Source: Phocoena phocoena (lineage: Eukaryota; Chordata; Mammalia; Artiodactyla; Phocoenidae). From it: 64,000 bases of DNA. Positions 32,930-43,790 of this stretch are shown here, piece by piece (within the stretch, counting starts at the first letter, position 1; each line of letters starts with the position of its first letter). The position numbers and the translations under genes were made by a program. Under the pieces are notes generated by a model. That model was not told the origin of the DNA. It did no database searches and was given only the letters and a program-made list of their open reading frames with translations. Where the stretch lies: positions 51,646,759-51,710,758 of the forward strand of contig NC_089232.1 of the NCBI RefSeq assembly GCF_963924675.1. The letters run 5' to 3'.

Positions 32930-33225
32930 ATTTTTCTTATTTTCCTTTTAAAAAATGCATAAAACTTATTTATAGCTTAAGGAAGGACTATAAAGCAAAT
33001 ATCTTTGTAAACACCCATGAGGTCAAGAAATAGAGTGGAATTTCTCCAGTACCTGTGAAGTCTCCCCTCCCCCACCTCCACCTCTTTCAGTCAAATCTCC
33101 CTCCCTCCTCCCCAGAGGGGTAACACTATCCTGACCTTTCAGTTCATCATTACCTTTCGTTCCTTATGATTTTACCATCTGTGTATGCACCCTAAACAAT
33201 ACTGGGGTAAACTGTAGGAAGTTGC
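32930..33225. repeat. Ancient LINE-like relic
   Basis: AAATGCATAAAACTTATTTATAGC, ACCCATGAGGTCAAGAAATAG and GGGGTAACACTATCCTGACC suggest a diverged L1/LINE tail. Low certainty. Confidence 0.4.
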
Positions 33226-33269
33226 CATTTTGTCTTAACAAAAATGGTTGAATAACAGCATCTCATATA

Positions 33270-33579
33270 CACTCATCCCTCAGTATTGATTGGTTCCAGG
33301 AGCCCCACAGATACCGAAATCCTAGGATGCTCAACTTCCTCATATAAAATAGTGTAATATTTGCAAATAACTTGTGCAATCCTTCTATTATACTTTAAAT
33401 CATCTCTAGATTACTTGTAATATCTAATACAATGTAAATACCATGTAAATAGTTGCTGGAGCACAGCCAATTCAAGTTTTGCTTTTTAGAACTTTCTGGA
33501 ATTTTTTTCCCCGAATGGTTTTGATATCCAATTGGTTGAATCCACGGATGCAGAACATATGGATACAGAGGGCCAACTG
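33270..33579 (-). mobile_element. Tigger/MER2-like MITE
   Basis: A non-autonomous Tc1/mariner-class element with inverted ends: CACTCATCCCTCAGTATTG at the left and GGATACAGAGGGCCAACTG at the right, flanked by TA at 33268-33269 and 33580-33581, the TA duplication expected for this class. The interior (TTATATGAGG-type and ATCTCTAGATTACTTG blocks) matches the remembered MER2/Tigger pattern. Confidence 0.82.
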
Positions 33580-33637
33580 TAGTTTAAGGTAGTAGTTTAG
33601 TCTATTTTTAGGCTTGGTAAATAAGTAATATACTATA

Positions 33638-34034
33638 TGCATTCTTTTTCTTTTTTCCTTTGACTGCATTGGGTCTTCGTTGCTGTGCTCAGGCTTTCTC
33701 TGGTTGTGGCGAGTGGGGGCTACTCTTCGTTGCAGTGCGCGGTCTTCTCATTGCGGTGGCTTCTCTTGTCGCAGAGCACAGGCTCTAGGTGTGTGGGCTT
33801 CAGTAGTTGCAGAACGTGGGCTCAGTAGTTGCTACGTGTGGGCCCTAGAGCGCTTGGGCTTCAGTAGTTGCGGTGCGTGGGCTCAGTAGTTGTGGCTCGC
33901 GGGCTCTAGAGCACAGGCTTGGTAGTTGTGGTGCACGGGCTTAGTTGCTCCACAGCATGTGGGATCTTCCTGGACCAGGGATTAGCAGGCGGATTCTTAA
34001 CCACCATGCCACCAGGGAAGTCCCTGCATTCCTT
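33638..34034 (-). mobile_element. Long-form CHR SINE (minus)
   Basis: GACTGCATTGGGTCTTCGTTGC to CCACCAGGGAAGTCCC, with duplication TGCATTC[C/T]TTTT at 33638-33648 and 34025-34035. The interior shows several extra TAGTTG units, i.e. local expansion of the CAGTAGTTGCGG block typical of this SINE. Confidence 0.9.
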
Positions 34035-34073
34035 TTATTTATTTTTTTATTATTATTTTATTATTATTATTAT

Positions 34074-34269
34074 TTTTGCGGTATGTGGGCCTCTCACTGT
34101 TGTGGCCTCTCCCGTTGTGGAGCACAGGCTCCGGACGCACAGGCTCAGTGGCCGTGGCTCACGGGCCCAGCCACTCCACGGCATGTAAGATCTTCCCGGA
34201 CCGGGGCATGAACCCGTGTCCCCGGCATCGGCAGGTGGACTCTCAACCACTGCGCCACCAGGGAAGCCC
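34074..34269 (-). mobile_element. Short-form CHR SINE (minus)
   Basis: Preceded by a (TTA)n-rich tail, GCGGTATGTGGGCC at left, CCACCAGGGAAGCCC at right. It lies next to the long-form SINE and the older L1 to its right. No clean target duplication is visible because the tail is simple sequence. Confidence 0.9.
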
Positions 34270-34276
34270 TCTTTTT

Positions 34277-34445
34277 TTTTAAATTGAGATATAACTGACC
34301 TTGCGTAGCCTGCCACGCCTCCCTCTTCTAGGACCTGTGAGTATAATAAATCCTTTTATTTCATATGCCTATCTAAGTGTAATTTATGTTGGAGTGATCC
34401 TTAAAGACCCTACAAGGGACTTACTCCTCCCTTACAACACATTTC
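34277..34445 (-). mobile_element. L1M tail with LTR-like piece
   Basis: The first 25 bp (AAATTGAGATATAACTGACC) looks like an old L1 tail, followed by LTR-like sequence with TATAATAAATCC and TTATTTCATATGCC. I read this as an LTR fragment inserted in L1, with low certainty. Confidence 0.4.
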
Positions 34446-35364
34446 CCCATAACTCATTTTTCAGTATCATTTTTTAAGTCTTTTTCCCACTGCTCTGTAA
34501 TCCTACCTCTGTCATATATCGAGTATCCATATATGTGTGGATCTGTTCATGGGCTCTTTATTCTGTTTCATTGATCTATTTCTCTATGTCTGTGCCAATG
34601 CCACACTGTCTTAATTACTATGGCTTTGTAGTAAGTCATGATACCTGATAGGACAATTCCTTCACCTTGTTTTTCTTCTTCTTATACTTTCATATGAATT
34701 TTACAATAAGCTTGCCAGATTCCACATGTAATAGTATGTTGGGATTTTGATTGAGATGTATTGAATCTATATATAAATTTGGGAAAAATGACATCTTTAC
34801 AATACCAACTCATCCATCCATGAATATAGTATACGTCTGCATTTCTTAGCACATCCTTTAAAATGTCTCTTAATAAAGTTTAATAATGTTTTATAGAAGT
34901 TCAGCATAGAGTTTGTTAGACTCATTCATAAATACTTCATTTTTGTGGTAAATGTAAGTGATCACTTTTAAAATTTTTCATTTTTTCATGTCTATTGTTA
35001 TATATTGAAATAGAATCATTTTTTGTGTGTTAATTTTATACCCAGCAATCTTGCTAAGCTTTCTTACTAGGCCTAATATTATTTGTAGACTCTTGGATGT
35101 TCTGTTTATGCAATAATATTATCTGTACATATTTAAAGTTTTATTTTTTTCTCAATTTTAGCTGTTACATTTTTTCTTTCTTCATTGAAATGAGTAGGAT
35201 TTCCAGTACTATGTTGATAGAAGTAGTGATAGTGACCATCCTTGTCTTGTTCTCCATCTCGAAGGCAGTGATTGGGCGAGTTGATCTCTTGAGTCCCTTC
35301 CAGTGCAAAGATCTTGATTTTCCTCATGATATATTCTTTCTGGCCAAGGCAGGTACTCACAGTC
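34446..35364 (-). mobile_element. Old L1M ORF2 fragment
   Basis: The plus strand carries TTCATTGATCTATTTCTCTATG, ACTATGGCTTTGTAGTAAG and TTAGTAGAATTC-like blocks, which are the reverse of the RT-distal part of L1 ORF2. Many stops. The right end approaches the hAT insertion at 35373, but I could not confirm L1 sequence on the other side. Confidence 0.65.
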
Positions 35365-35961
35365 TTCTGGAGCAGGGGACCCCAACCCCTGGGCCACGGA
35401 CCTGTGTCTGTCCGTGGCCTGTTAGGAACCAGGCTGCACAGCGGGAGGTGAGCAGTGGGTGAGTGAGTGAAGCCTCCTCTGTATTTACAGCCGCTCCCCA
35501 TTGCTTGCGTTACCGCCTGAGCTCCGCCTCCTGTCAGATCAGCGGCGGCATTAGACTCTCATAGGAGCGCGAACCCTGCTGTGAACTGCGCATGCGAGGG
35601 ATCTAGGTTGCGTGCTCCTTATGAGACTCTAATGCCTGATGATCTGAGGTGGAGCTGAGGCGGTGATGCTAGCGATGGGGAGCGGCTGCAAATACAGATT
35701 ATCATTAGCAGGGAGGTTTGACCGCGCAGAGACCGTAATAAGTCAATTGCTTGCAGACTCATATCAAAACCCTACCAGTGAGTGGCAAGTGACAATTAAA
35801 CTGCATCTGGTGGCAGGCTTTAAGTCAGAATCCGACACTTATTTCAGTCTGTGCGTGGCCCGCTCATTATTTTATTTACCACTTCTGTCTGCGCCTCTTT
35901 CCCTCACTGCTCACTTGTCTCAGTCACAGTTTTGGTAAGCCCACAAGCTAACCCTAACCGA

Positions 35962-37800
35962 AATGAGTAAAAAACAAACGTCACCGGAGCTTCTTTGAAA
36001 AGAGGGAAAGACCCAATGATGAGACAGCAGAAGACTCTAAGACTGCCAACAAAAAGAAAGCTGCATTTAAAAGAAAATTCCAAGAGTCCTACTTAAATTA
36101 TGGGTTCATTGCAACAGGTGATTCACGTTCTCCAAGCCCGCTTTGTATAACATGTGGCGACTGGCTATCCAGCGAAGCCATGAAACCTTCAAAACTGCTT
36201 CATCACATGGAGATGAAGCACACTGCATTAAGAGACAAGGCTTTGGAGTTTTTCAAAAGAAAAAAATGTGAACACGAAGAACAGAAGCAATTATTGAAGG
36301 CCACCACTTCATCAAATGTGCCTGCACGGAGAGCATGATTCTTAGTGGCTAATTGCATTGCTAAAGCTAAGAAGCCCTTTACTGTTGGTGAAGCGTTGAT
36401 CCTGCCTGCCGCTAAGGACATTTGTCATGAACTTTTAGGAGAGGCTGCAGTTCAAAAGGTGGCACGCGTTCCTCTTTCGGCTAGCACCATAACTAGACAA
36501 ATTGATGAAGTAGCAGAGGATATGGAGGCATAATTGTTAGAGAGGATTAATGAGTCAGCGTGGTAAGCAATCCAGGTTGACAACTCTACAGGTGTTGACA
36601 ACAAGGCAACAATGCTCGTTTTTGTGCGATATATTTTTCAGGAGGATGTGCATGAGGATATGTTATGTGCACTCCTGTTGCCAATCAACGCCACAGCTGC
36701 AGAACTATTCAAGTCTTTGTATGATTACATATCAAGAAAACTGAATTGGTCATTTTGTGTTGGTATATGCACGGATGGAGTGGCTGCCATGACTGGATGG
36801 CTTTCTGGTTTTACTACTCAGGTCAAAGAGGTCGCTTCTGAATGTGAGTCTACGCACTGTGTCATCCCTAGAGAAATGCTGGCTAGCCAATAAGTGTCAC
36901 CTGAACTTAATAATGTTTTGCAGGATGTTATTAAAATCATCAACCACATTAAAGTACATGCCTTAACCCACGTCTGTTCACGCAGCTCTGTGAGGATGCA
37001 GAGCACACACGTCTTCTCTCATACACAGAAGTGAGATGGCTTCTAAAGGTAGATCACTGCCCAGGTTTCTGAGTTACTAGAGCTGCTCCAGAGATTTCTT
37101 TTAGAAAAACAGTCACCACTGGCAGCACATTTCAATGACACAGAATGGTTCACAAAACTTCCTTACTTTTGTGACATCTTCAACCTGCTCAGCGAACTCA
37201 ATCTGTCCCTTCAGGGGAGAACGACAACTGTGTTCAAGTCGGCAGATGAAGTGGCTGCATTCAAAGCCAAATGAATTATGGGGGCGATAAGTGAACATTG
37301 GGATTTTTGACATGTTTCAAACGTTAGCAGAGATTTTGAAAGAGACTGAGCCAGGGCCTTCTTCCTCCCAGCTGGTGCATGATCACCTATCTCAGCTTTC
37401 AAAAGAGTTTGAGCATTACTTCCCAACCACAAAAGACCCCCAGACGGGGAAGGAATGGATCCAAGACCCGTTCATGAATAAGCCAGGTGAATCGACTTTG
37501 TCTATGCTAGAAGAGGATCAACTGCTTGAGATCACAAATGACAGTGGCCTTAAAAGTGTGTTTGAGACAACTTCAAATCTCCAGACGTTCTGGATTAAAG
37601 TCAAGGTGGGATAGCCTGAGATTGCCACAAAAGCACTATAAAGCCTGCTTCCGTTTCCAGCATCCTATCTTTGTGAAGCAGAGTTTTCTGCGGTGACAGC
37701 GACCAAAACGAGATTACAGAGTAGACTGGACATAAGCCACGCACTTCGGCTGTCACCGTCTCGCATCACCCCCAGATGGGACCATCTAGTTGCAGGATAA
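35962..37800 (+). pseudogene. hAT (Charlie-type) transposase remnant
   Basis: hAT transposase cuts and re-inserts its element. From the amino end there is a start at 35962 (MSKKQTSPELL, stop soon after) and a BED zinc finger at about 36090-36235 with C-x2-C (36144-36155) and histidines at 36201-36206 and 36219-36221. Broken catalytic-domain pieces include NWSFCVGICTDGVAAMTGW near 36740-36800. The hAT C-terminal dimerisation block at 37585-37790 has LLPFPASYLCEAEFSAVTA. At least one in-frame stop per segment; longest open piece about 107 codons. Related BED-hAT proteins were domesticated in mammals (ZBED family), but stops rule this out here. Confidence 0.85.
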
Positions 37801-38029
37801 CAAGTTCAGGGCTCCCACCAATTCTGCATTATGGTGAGTTGTATAATTATTTCATTATATATTACAATGTATTGGGTGGGCCAAAAGGTTCTTTCGCTTT
37901 TTTCTGTAAGATGGCTCTAGTAGCACTTCGTTGTCTCTAACTTCATTTGAAACAATTTTGTTAGATTGCATGTGACAGCTGTCATATCAGCGTGCATTTA
38001 AAACAAGACTTATCAAAATCGGTGAATTT

Positions 38030-39049
38030 TTGTGTGGCCATTTTAATATTGAAGATGGAAAAAAAAGCAACAATTTCTGCATATTATGCTTTATTATTTC
38101 GAGAAAGGTAAAAACGCACAAAAAGATCTGTGCAGTGTATGGAGAAGGTGCCGTCGAACATGTCAAAAGTGGTTTGCGAAGTTTCGTGCTGGAGATTTCT
38201 TGCTGGACGATGCTCCACAGTCGGGTAGACCAGCTGAGGTTGATAGAAATCAAATCAAAACAATAATTGAGAACAATCAACGTTATACCACGCGGGAGAT
38301 AGCTGACATACTGAAAATATCCAAATCAAGCACTGAAAATCATTTGCACCAGCTTGGTTATGTGTGTCGCTTTGATGTTTGGGTTCCACATAAGTTAAGT
38401 GAAGAAAACCTTCTTGGCCATATTTCCAGATGCGATTCTCTACTGAAACATAATGAAAACGTTTCGTTTTTAAAACAAATCGTGACGGGCGATGAAAAGT
38501 GGTTACTGTACAACAACGTGATGGAAGAGATCGTGGGGCAAGCGAAATGAACCACCACCAACCACACCAAAGGCCGGTCTTCATCCAAAGATGGTGATGT
38601 TGTGTATATGGTGGGATTGGAAGGGAGTCCTCTATTATGAGCTCCTTCCGGAAAACCAAATGATTAATTCCAACATGTACTGCTCCCAATTAGACCAACT
38701 CGACGAGAAGCGTTCAGAATTAGTCAACAGAAAACGCATAGTCTTCCATCAGGATAACGCAAGACCACGTGTTTCTTTGATGACCAGGCAAAAACTGTTA
38801 CAGCTTGGCTGGGAAGTTCTGATTCACCCGCTGTATTCACCAGGCACTGCATCTTCGGATTTCCATTTATTTCGGTCTTTACAAAATTCTCTTAGTGGAA
38901 AAAATTTCATTTCCCTGGAAGACTGTAAAGGACACCTGGAGCAGTTCTTTGCTCAAAAAGATAAAAAGTTTTGGGAAGATGGAATTATGAAGTTGCCTGA
39001 AAAATGGCAGAAGGTAGTGGAACAAAAGGGTGAATACATTGTTCAATAA
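38030..39049 (+). pseudogene. Mariner transposase remnant
   Basis: Mariner transposase binds the element ends and cuts with a DDD triad. The N-terminal helix-turn-helix region is spread across two frames (38030-38266 and 38086-38550), with WFAKFRAGDF. The C-terminal half is open for 152 codons at 38591-39049. The first aspartate is in TGDEKW, the second in HQDNARP, and the third in SSDFHLF after exactly 34 residues, giving the D34D spacing of mariners. Frameshifts near 38100-38160 and around 38550-38590 break it. Confidence 0.9.
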
Positions 39050-39100
39050 AGTTCTTGGTGAAAATGAAAAATGTGTGTTTTATTTTTACTTATAACACCA

Positions 39101-39393
39101 GGGCTTCCCTGGTGGCGCAGTGGTTAAGAATCCATCTGCCAGTGCCGGGGACACAGGTTCGATCCCTGGTCCAGGAAGATCCTACATGCTGTGGACAACT
39201 AAGCCCACGCGCCGCAACTGCTGAAGCCCGCGCTCTAGGGCCCTCATGCTGCAACTAATGAGCCCACGTGCTGCAACTACTGAAGCCCGCGTGCCTAGAG
39301 CTCGTCCTTAGCAACAAGAGAAGCCACCACAATGAGAAGCCCATGCACCGCAAAGAAGTGTAGCCCCTGCTCGCCACAACTAGAGGAAGCCCC
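39101..39393 (+). mobile_element. Long-form CHR SINE in mariner
   Basis: Starts GGGCTTCCCTGGTGGCGCAG and runs to AACTAGAGGAAGC, then passes straight into the mariner inverted repeat without the usual AAATAAATAAA tail. No clear duplication. The insertion or a later deletion removed the tail together with the start of the mariner terminal repeat region. Confidence 0.9.
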
Positions 39394-39561
39394 CAAGCAC
39401 TTTTTGGCCCACCCAGTAATAATAATAGAAATAAAATGCACAATAAATGTAATGTGCTTGAATCATCCCAAACCATCCCCCAGCCTCCCTGGTCCATGGA
39501 AAAATTGTCTTCAATGAAACCAGTCCCTGGTCCGAAAAGGTTGGGGACCGCTGTTCTAGAG

Positions 39562-40029
39562 TCTTTCTCCTGATCCGGAATAACAGTCATATTTGTATTG
39601 GGTGACCTTTAGTAGTTGCATATCTCTAGCCTGAATCTAAAAGATCCTGGAGTCTGATCTCTTATTCTCCAACATTTCATACTTGTAGGGTCATTTCCTC
39701 CCCAAACTCAATTCCTATCGAAACTCTCAAACCACTTCTGGCTCACATTTTGAATCATGACTAATCTTAAAAATACTGTCATGGCTGAGAGGTTGGTTTT
39801 TTGAAACTCTCCCTGATCTCCTTCAAGTTGGGAGAGAAGGACAGTGACTGTGCTCCCCCATCTAAACCCTGCCTGAAAGACCTAGGCGTGCTGTGCTGTG
39901 CTGTCTTCTCTGGGTGTTTAAGCTGCATCCAGCTGTAAGAACACCAGGTATAGCACAGCTGAACTCACCTAATGAGCTCCCTTTTATAGAGAAATGCCTA
40001 AGGTTCTAGTCTACTTTTTTTGACATTTG
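39562..40029. other. Unique sequence
   Basis: No exon or named repeat recognised. Confidence 0.35.
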
Positions 40030-40370
40030 ATATAACAAATATCTATTGGAAGAAGGTTTGCAAAACAAGCATTGAAGGTCCCACCCCTGTCCTCTGTGGA
40101 GGAGAGAGGGCTGGAGGTTGAATCAGTTGCCTATGACCAATGATTTAATTGATCACGTCTGTGTGATGAAGCCTCCATAAACACCCTTTTGGGACAGGGT
40201 TCAGAGAGCTTCTGGGTTGGTAAGCACAGGCAGATGTGGGGAGAGTGGTGTGCCTGGAGAGGACATGGAAGCTCTGTGTCCTTTCTGCCTACCTTACCCT
40301 ATGCATCTCTTCCATCTGGCTGTTTTGAGTTATATCCTTTTATAATAAACCTGTGATGTAGTAGGTTAAA
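40030..40370 (+). repeat. LTR-like relic
   Basis: GAAGCCTCCATAAACACCC, GGTTCAGAGAGCTTCTGGGTTGG, TGCATCTCTTCCATCTGGC and a terminal TTTTATAATAAACCTGTGA match a common ancient ERV LTR end as I remember it. The AATAAA at its end would be its polyadenylation signal. No internal sequence adjoins. Confidence 0.6.
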
Positions 40371-43300
40371 AAAAAAGCATTGAAGATGGTGTTCACTGTG
40401 TTGTTCAATATTCCTTGTATAAGGACCCAGAGAATACATTTCTTTGGGGATTTAGTACAGCATAGTTGGTTTCTCCTGTTGAACTAACATGTTTCTGCAA
40501 CAGGGTTAACAGTCTTTGAAATTATTTTTAAATGAATTTTCACATCCTATAAATCTTATTGTTCTGGGATTTCTTGTCCACTGAAGCAATGTTTGGAGCA
40601 GGAGGTTAGGGGAAGGCAGATAGAATATTAGATCAGTACGTTCCGATTAGATTTTTCCTGGGTCTGTAGCAAGATTCGTGGATGGAATGTAATCATTGTT
40701 AAGAGAAAAGGTTTTCTGAATTCCTTTAACTCTCATTGAATGTATCAAGAGTTAGGCCTGCCTGACTAGTTCTTAGAAAATGAAGAGAGGAAATCCTGTT
40801 TCTTCTCCTCTGATAGATAGTGGGAAGGAAAAGGAGGATGGAGAGAGAACAGGTAGATCGGGCACCAGGGTTTTTCCTCTGCCACTTTCTTTATTGCCTC
40901 CTCCTCTTTCCCTACCCATATGTCAGGGCACAACCTATTGGAGTTTTTGAGCAATCCATAACAGTATGAAGGAGACAGTGAGTGTCTGGGCTAGTATTCT
41001 ATCTGCCCCCAGGCACATGGGGAAGACGACAAGTCCTGAAGCACCCCACAGGACGGCATGGATGCGTAGCAGGAGTGGTAGGTAGGGAAGCCTGGGACAG
41101 CACCCGAGGAGGCGCTGGGAGAGCCAGCAGGCGGCAGAGGACAGGACCAAGTGCTCATTTGGGAAGCTGGTGGGGACCACAGACTTCACCGATGCATCCC
41201 AACACAGCGCCCTAGGGAGCGAGATGGGGCCTGTCCCACCGCAGTGGTCCATCAGTTCAGGGAGAAGGCTGGTCCAGCCTCTAGCAGTGGAGAGCAGTGG
41301 GGATCCAGGCATGACCCAGGAACCCAAAGACCTTCTCCTGGGCTGCCACAAGGATCTTGTCAGAACCATTTGCCACACTGGGTTCAGGAGGCAGAGAAAA
41401 CAGTCTCCCAAAGGTTGAGATTCAACGGAGTCATCCATTACTTAGAAAGACAATTTTAGTACTGAATTAGATTGGAAGTTTATCAAATTGGACAAAATTT
41501 AGTCAACCCCCCCAGCCAAGTAGGGGTCAGCTCCCTGGTGGAACTGATAAGAAATTGTTGATTAGTTACAAAGAAAATGAGAAGACTACATTTTTTCCCC
41601 CCACAATCGCATTGTAAAGTAAGTACATGTGCCCCACTTCACATCCTTCTTATGAAACTGAGAATTATTTATCTCATCATGCCCTCTCTCTCGTTTCAGA
41701 GCTGAGTTGCACTTGATACTCAGTAACAACAAATATTCTCACTCACAGGTTTGGAGCTAGGCAGGTCAAAGTTTGGGGCTGCATGATGACTTTTGGAGCA
41801 CTTTTACATTTGTAGGCCCCTTCCTCCATTAAAAAATAGTAAAAATTATATTTTATGATTATGTTGGTATAAAAAATATATTTTATGATTATGTTGGTAT
41901 ATATTAACATTATATATCAAAACATTTTCTTCGACCTAAACTTTTTTCTTCTTGTTCTGATTTTGAAAGAACCTTTTATACATTTTCACGGGCTCCTAAA
42001 GCCTCATGGCCCCGAGCCCGTCGTGCTGGTACTTGCTCTTGGCCTGGGCCCGCCTCTTTGCTCTCGCCTTTCCCATCTGTAGAATGGGGCCGTTGCATTA
42101 AATGACTGATGGCACTCAAGAGTTTGGTACATGGTGATCATCAGTGTTGGTTTCCTTTCTTCATTTCCATGGATTTGAGTTTCAGTTTTAGTGATCGTGT
42201 TGCATATGTGGTTTTCACTGTGAGTCACCTTCAAATCCTTTTGGGAAGTAGGTGGAGTATAACTTATAAATAAAAATTCCTTTTTACTTCCTCAGCACTT
42301 AGCACAATGCCTTGCTTTATAGTCTCAATCCTTGTTTGTTGACTGTGCCGGTAAACATCTCGTTCCTTTCCCAACCTCCACCCACCACCCTGTCCCACCC
42401 CAGGCCTGACAGACCCTAAAAGCATCCTTCTTTCCTTTCTTCTCCCTCCTCTCTCTCCCTTGAAATTCTTTCCGTAGTAGCCTGTACTAGGTGGGCTCTT
42501 AGAGTGAGGAAAGCACCCACTAAACAGCAGATCTTTGAACTGGCTGATCTCCCCACAGCCCCCAGGGGTAGCCTGCGAGTTGTGCCCCTTCACTGAGGAA
42601 GCTGTGGCTCAGAGGGCATCAGGAATTTGCTCCAAAAATGACAGGACAAGGATGTGAACCCAAGCCTATCTGACCGTGACTTGGCGTGATGTGTTAAGCT
42701 TCCATGATTTGCAATTTCTAGAGAGTTTCTTGGAAAAGCAATGCAAGGGAATGTCTTTCCATTGCTGAGGGAGATGCTTTTTGATGATTTGAGGGGTTTT
42801 CTTGGTGCTGCTCAAATCAAACCCTGTAGGAGAACATCTGTCCCTTTAGGTGTGTGCTCACCTGTCACTCTCACCTGAGCCATTCATCAAGTTGAAAGTT
42901 TGCACTGAAACCCCCTCCCTAAATGTTAGAGAGGAGTGAGGCCAGAGGTAAGGGGGGGCAGTAATGAGTCACCGAGACCGAGCTGGAGTTTAACATGGTG
43001 TGCCCATTAGGAGGGTAGAAACTGAACACCGTTCCTTGCTAGCCAGGTGTCAGAGTGCTTGTTATCGTTATCTGCCAGGCGTGGGGACGTGAAGATGGTA
43101 TCAGAACGTCAGTGAGCGAGTGTGTGAGGTCCTGAGAACAAACAGCACCCGACATAGACATGGGCCCTCACAGAACCAAGTGCATCACGCGCTGGGCGCC
43201 TCCTGTGCTGCGTGCTGGGGGGACGGGCATGAATAAAACCTCCTCCCACCGATTCAAGAGAAGACAAAGCAGAGGTTGCCCCGTGATGGGAGAAAACCTG

Positions 43301-43609
43301 CAAGTAAAACAGAGAAGCATGTGCAAGTTTATTTATGTCCTATTACACAAGCGCCTCCGTTCTCCACCTCCACCCCACCCCCTCAATCTGTCACAGTCAG
43401 GGATCTGCAGATCTGAGCATTAAAATGAATTAAACAGATTCAATGGCAAGTCGGGCGTAGAAGGAGGGGAAAAGCAGAAGGTGGAAGAATGAGCTGGAGG
43501 GAGATGTCAAAAGGACAGCAGATATTGCAAGTCAGTACATGGACCCCCCCAGAGAAGGGACTCTGGATCAGGCAGGGATTTGGAATGTTCCATTGGAACA
43601 CTCATATTA
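40371..43609. other. Unique sequence, no gene found
   Basis: The largest open frames (minus strand 40935-41438, 167 codons; plus strand 41151-41459) overlap one another and have no domain I recognise. A MIR 3' trace at 42560-42680 (TGTGGCTCAGAGGGCATC) and a short direct duplication at 41841-41900 are noted. Confidence 0.4.
41841..41900 (+). repeat. Direct duplication, period 30 bp
   Basis: Two 30-bp units in tandem, each ending TTTTATGATTATGTTGGTAT; they differ at one base. AT-rich slippage product. Confidence 0.85.
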
Positions 43610-43790
43610 TTCATGGTAGTGACAGAGGCTCACGTTTACTGAGTGTGTCTGTCCAAAGTCTGTTACATGTATTAGCACATTTTTCCTCTAGTTACCCTGT
43701 GAGGTAGCTTTTCTCACCACCCTTGTATTACTGATGAGAAAGTGGAGGCTCAGGGAGGGGCAATGACTTGACCCGGAGAACTAGCCCCTG
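43610..43790 (+). repeat. MIR
   Basis: TCACGTTTACTGAGTGTGTC, TTACATGTATTAGCACATTT, GTGAGGTAGC and AAAGTGGAGGCTCAGG follow the full MIR order. Confidence 0.8.

Larger units (their letters stand above)
37870..39418 (+). mobile_element. Mariner transposon (Tc1/mariner) inserted in the hAT element
   Basis: Ends TTGGGTGGGCCAAAAGG (37872) and CTTTTTGGCCCACCCAG (ending 39416) are inverted repeats. TA dinucleotides at 37870-37871 and 39417-39418 are the target duplication. Removing it restores a continuous hAT sequence (ACAATG joined to ATAATAATAG). About 1.25 kb once the SINE is excluded, the size of a mariner. Confidence 0.94.
35365..39561 (+). mobile_element. Charlie/MER1-type hAT transposon (autonomous-type), nested
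   Basis: Terminal inverted repeats CAGGGGACCCCAACC (35373) and GGTTGGGGACCGCTG (ending 39553). An 8-bp duplication TTCTGGAG / TTCTAGAG flanks it at 35365-35372 and 39554-39561 (7/8 match), the 8-bp size established for hAT. It encodes a BED-finger transposase remnant and is split by a mariner at 37872-39416. Without the mariner it is about 2.6 kb. The terminal sequence matches the MER1/Charlie consensus as remembered. Confidence 0.93.

Noticed and set aside
38358..38588. A minus-strand frame in the mariner
   Set aside because: Shadow of the mariner transposase on the opposite strand.
40935..41438. A 167-codon minus-strand open frame
   Set aside because: Overlapped by two plus-strand frames and without recognised motifs or splice context.
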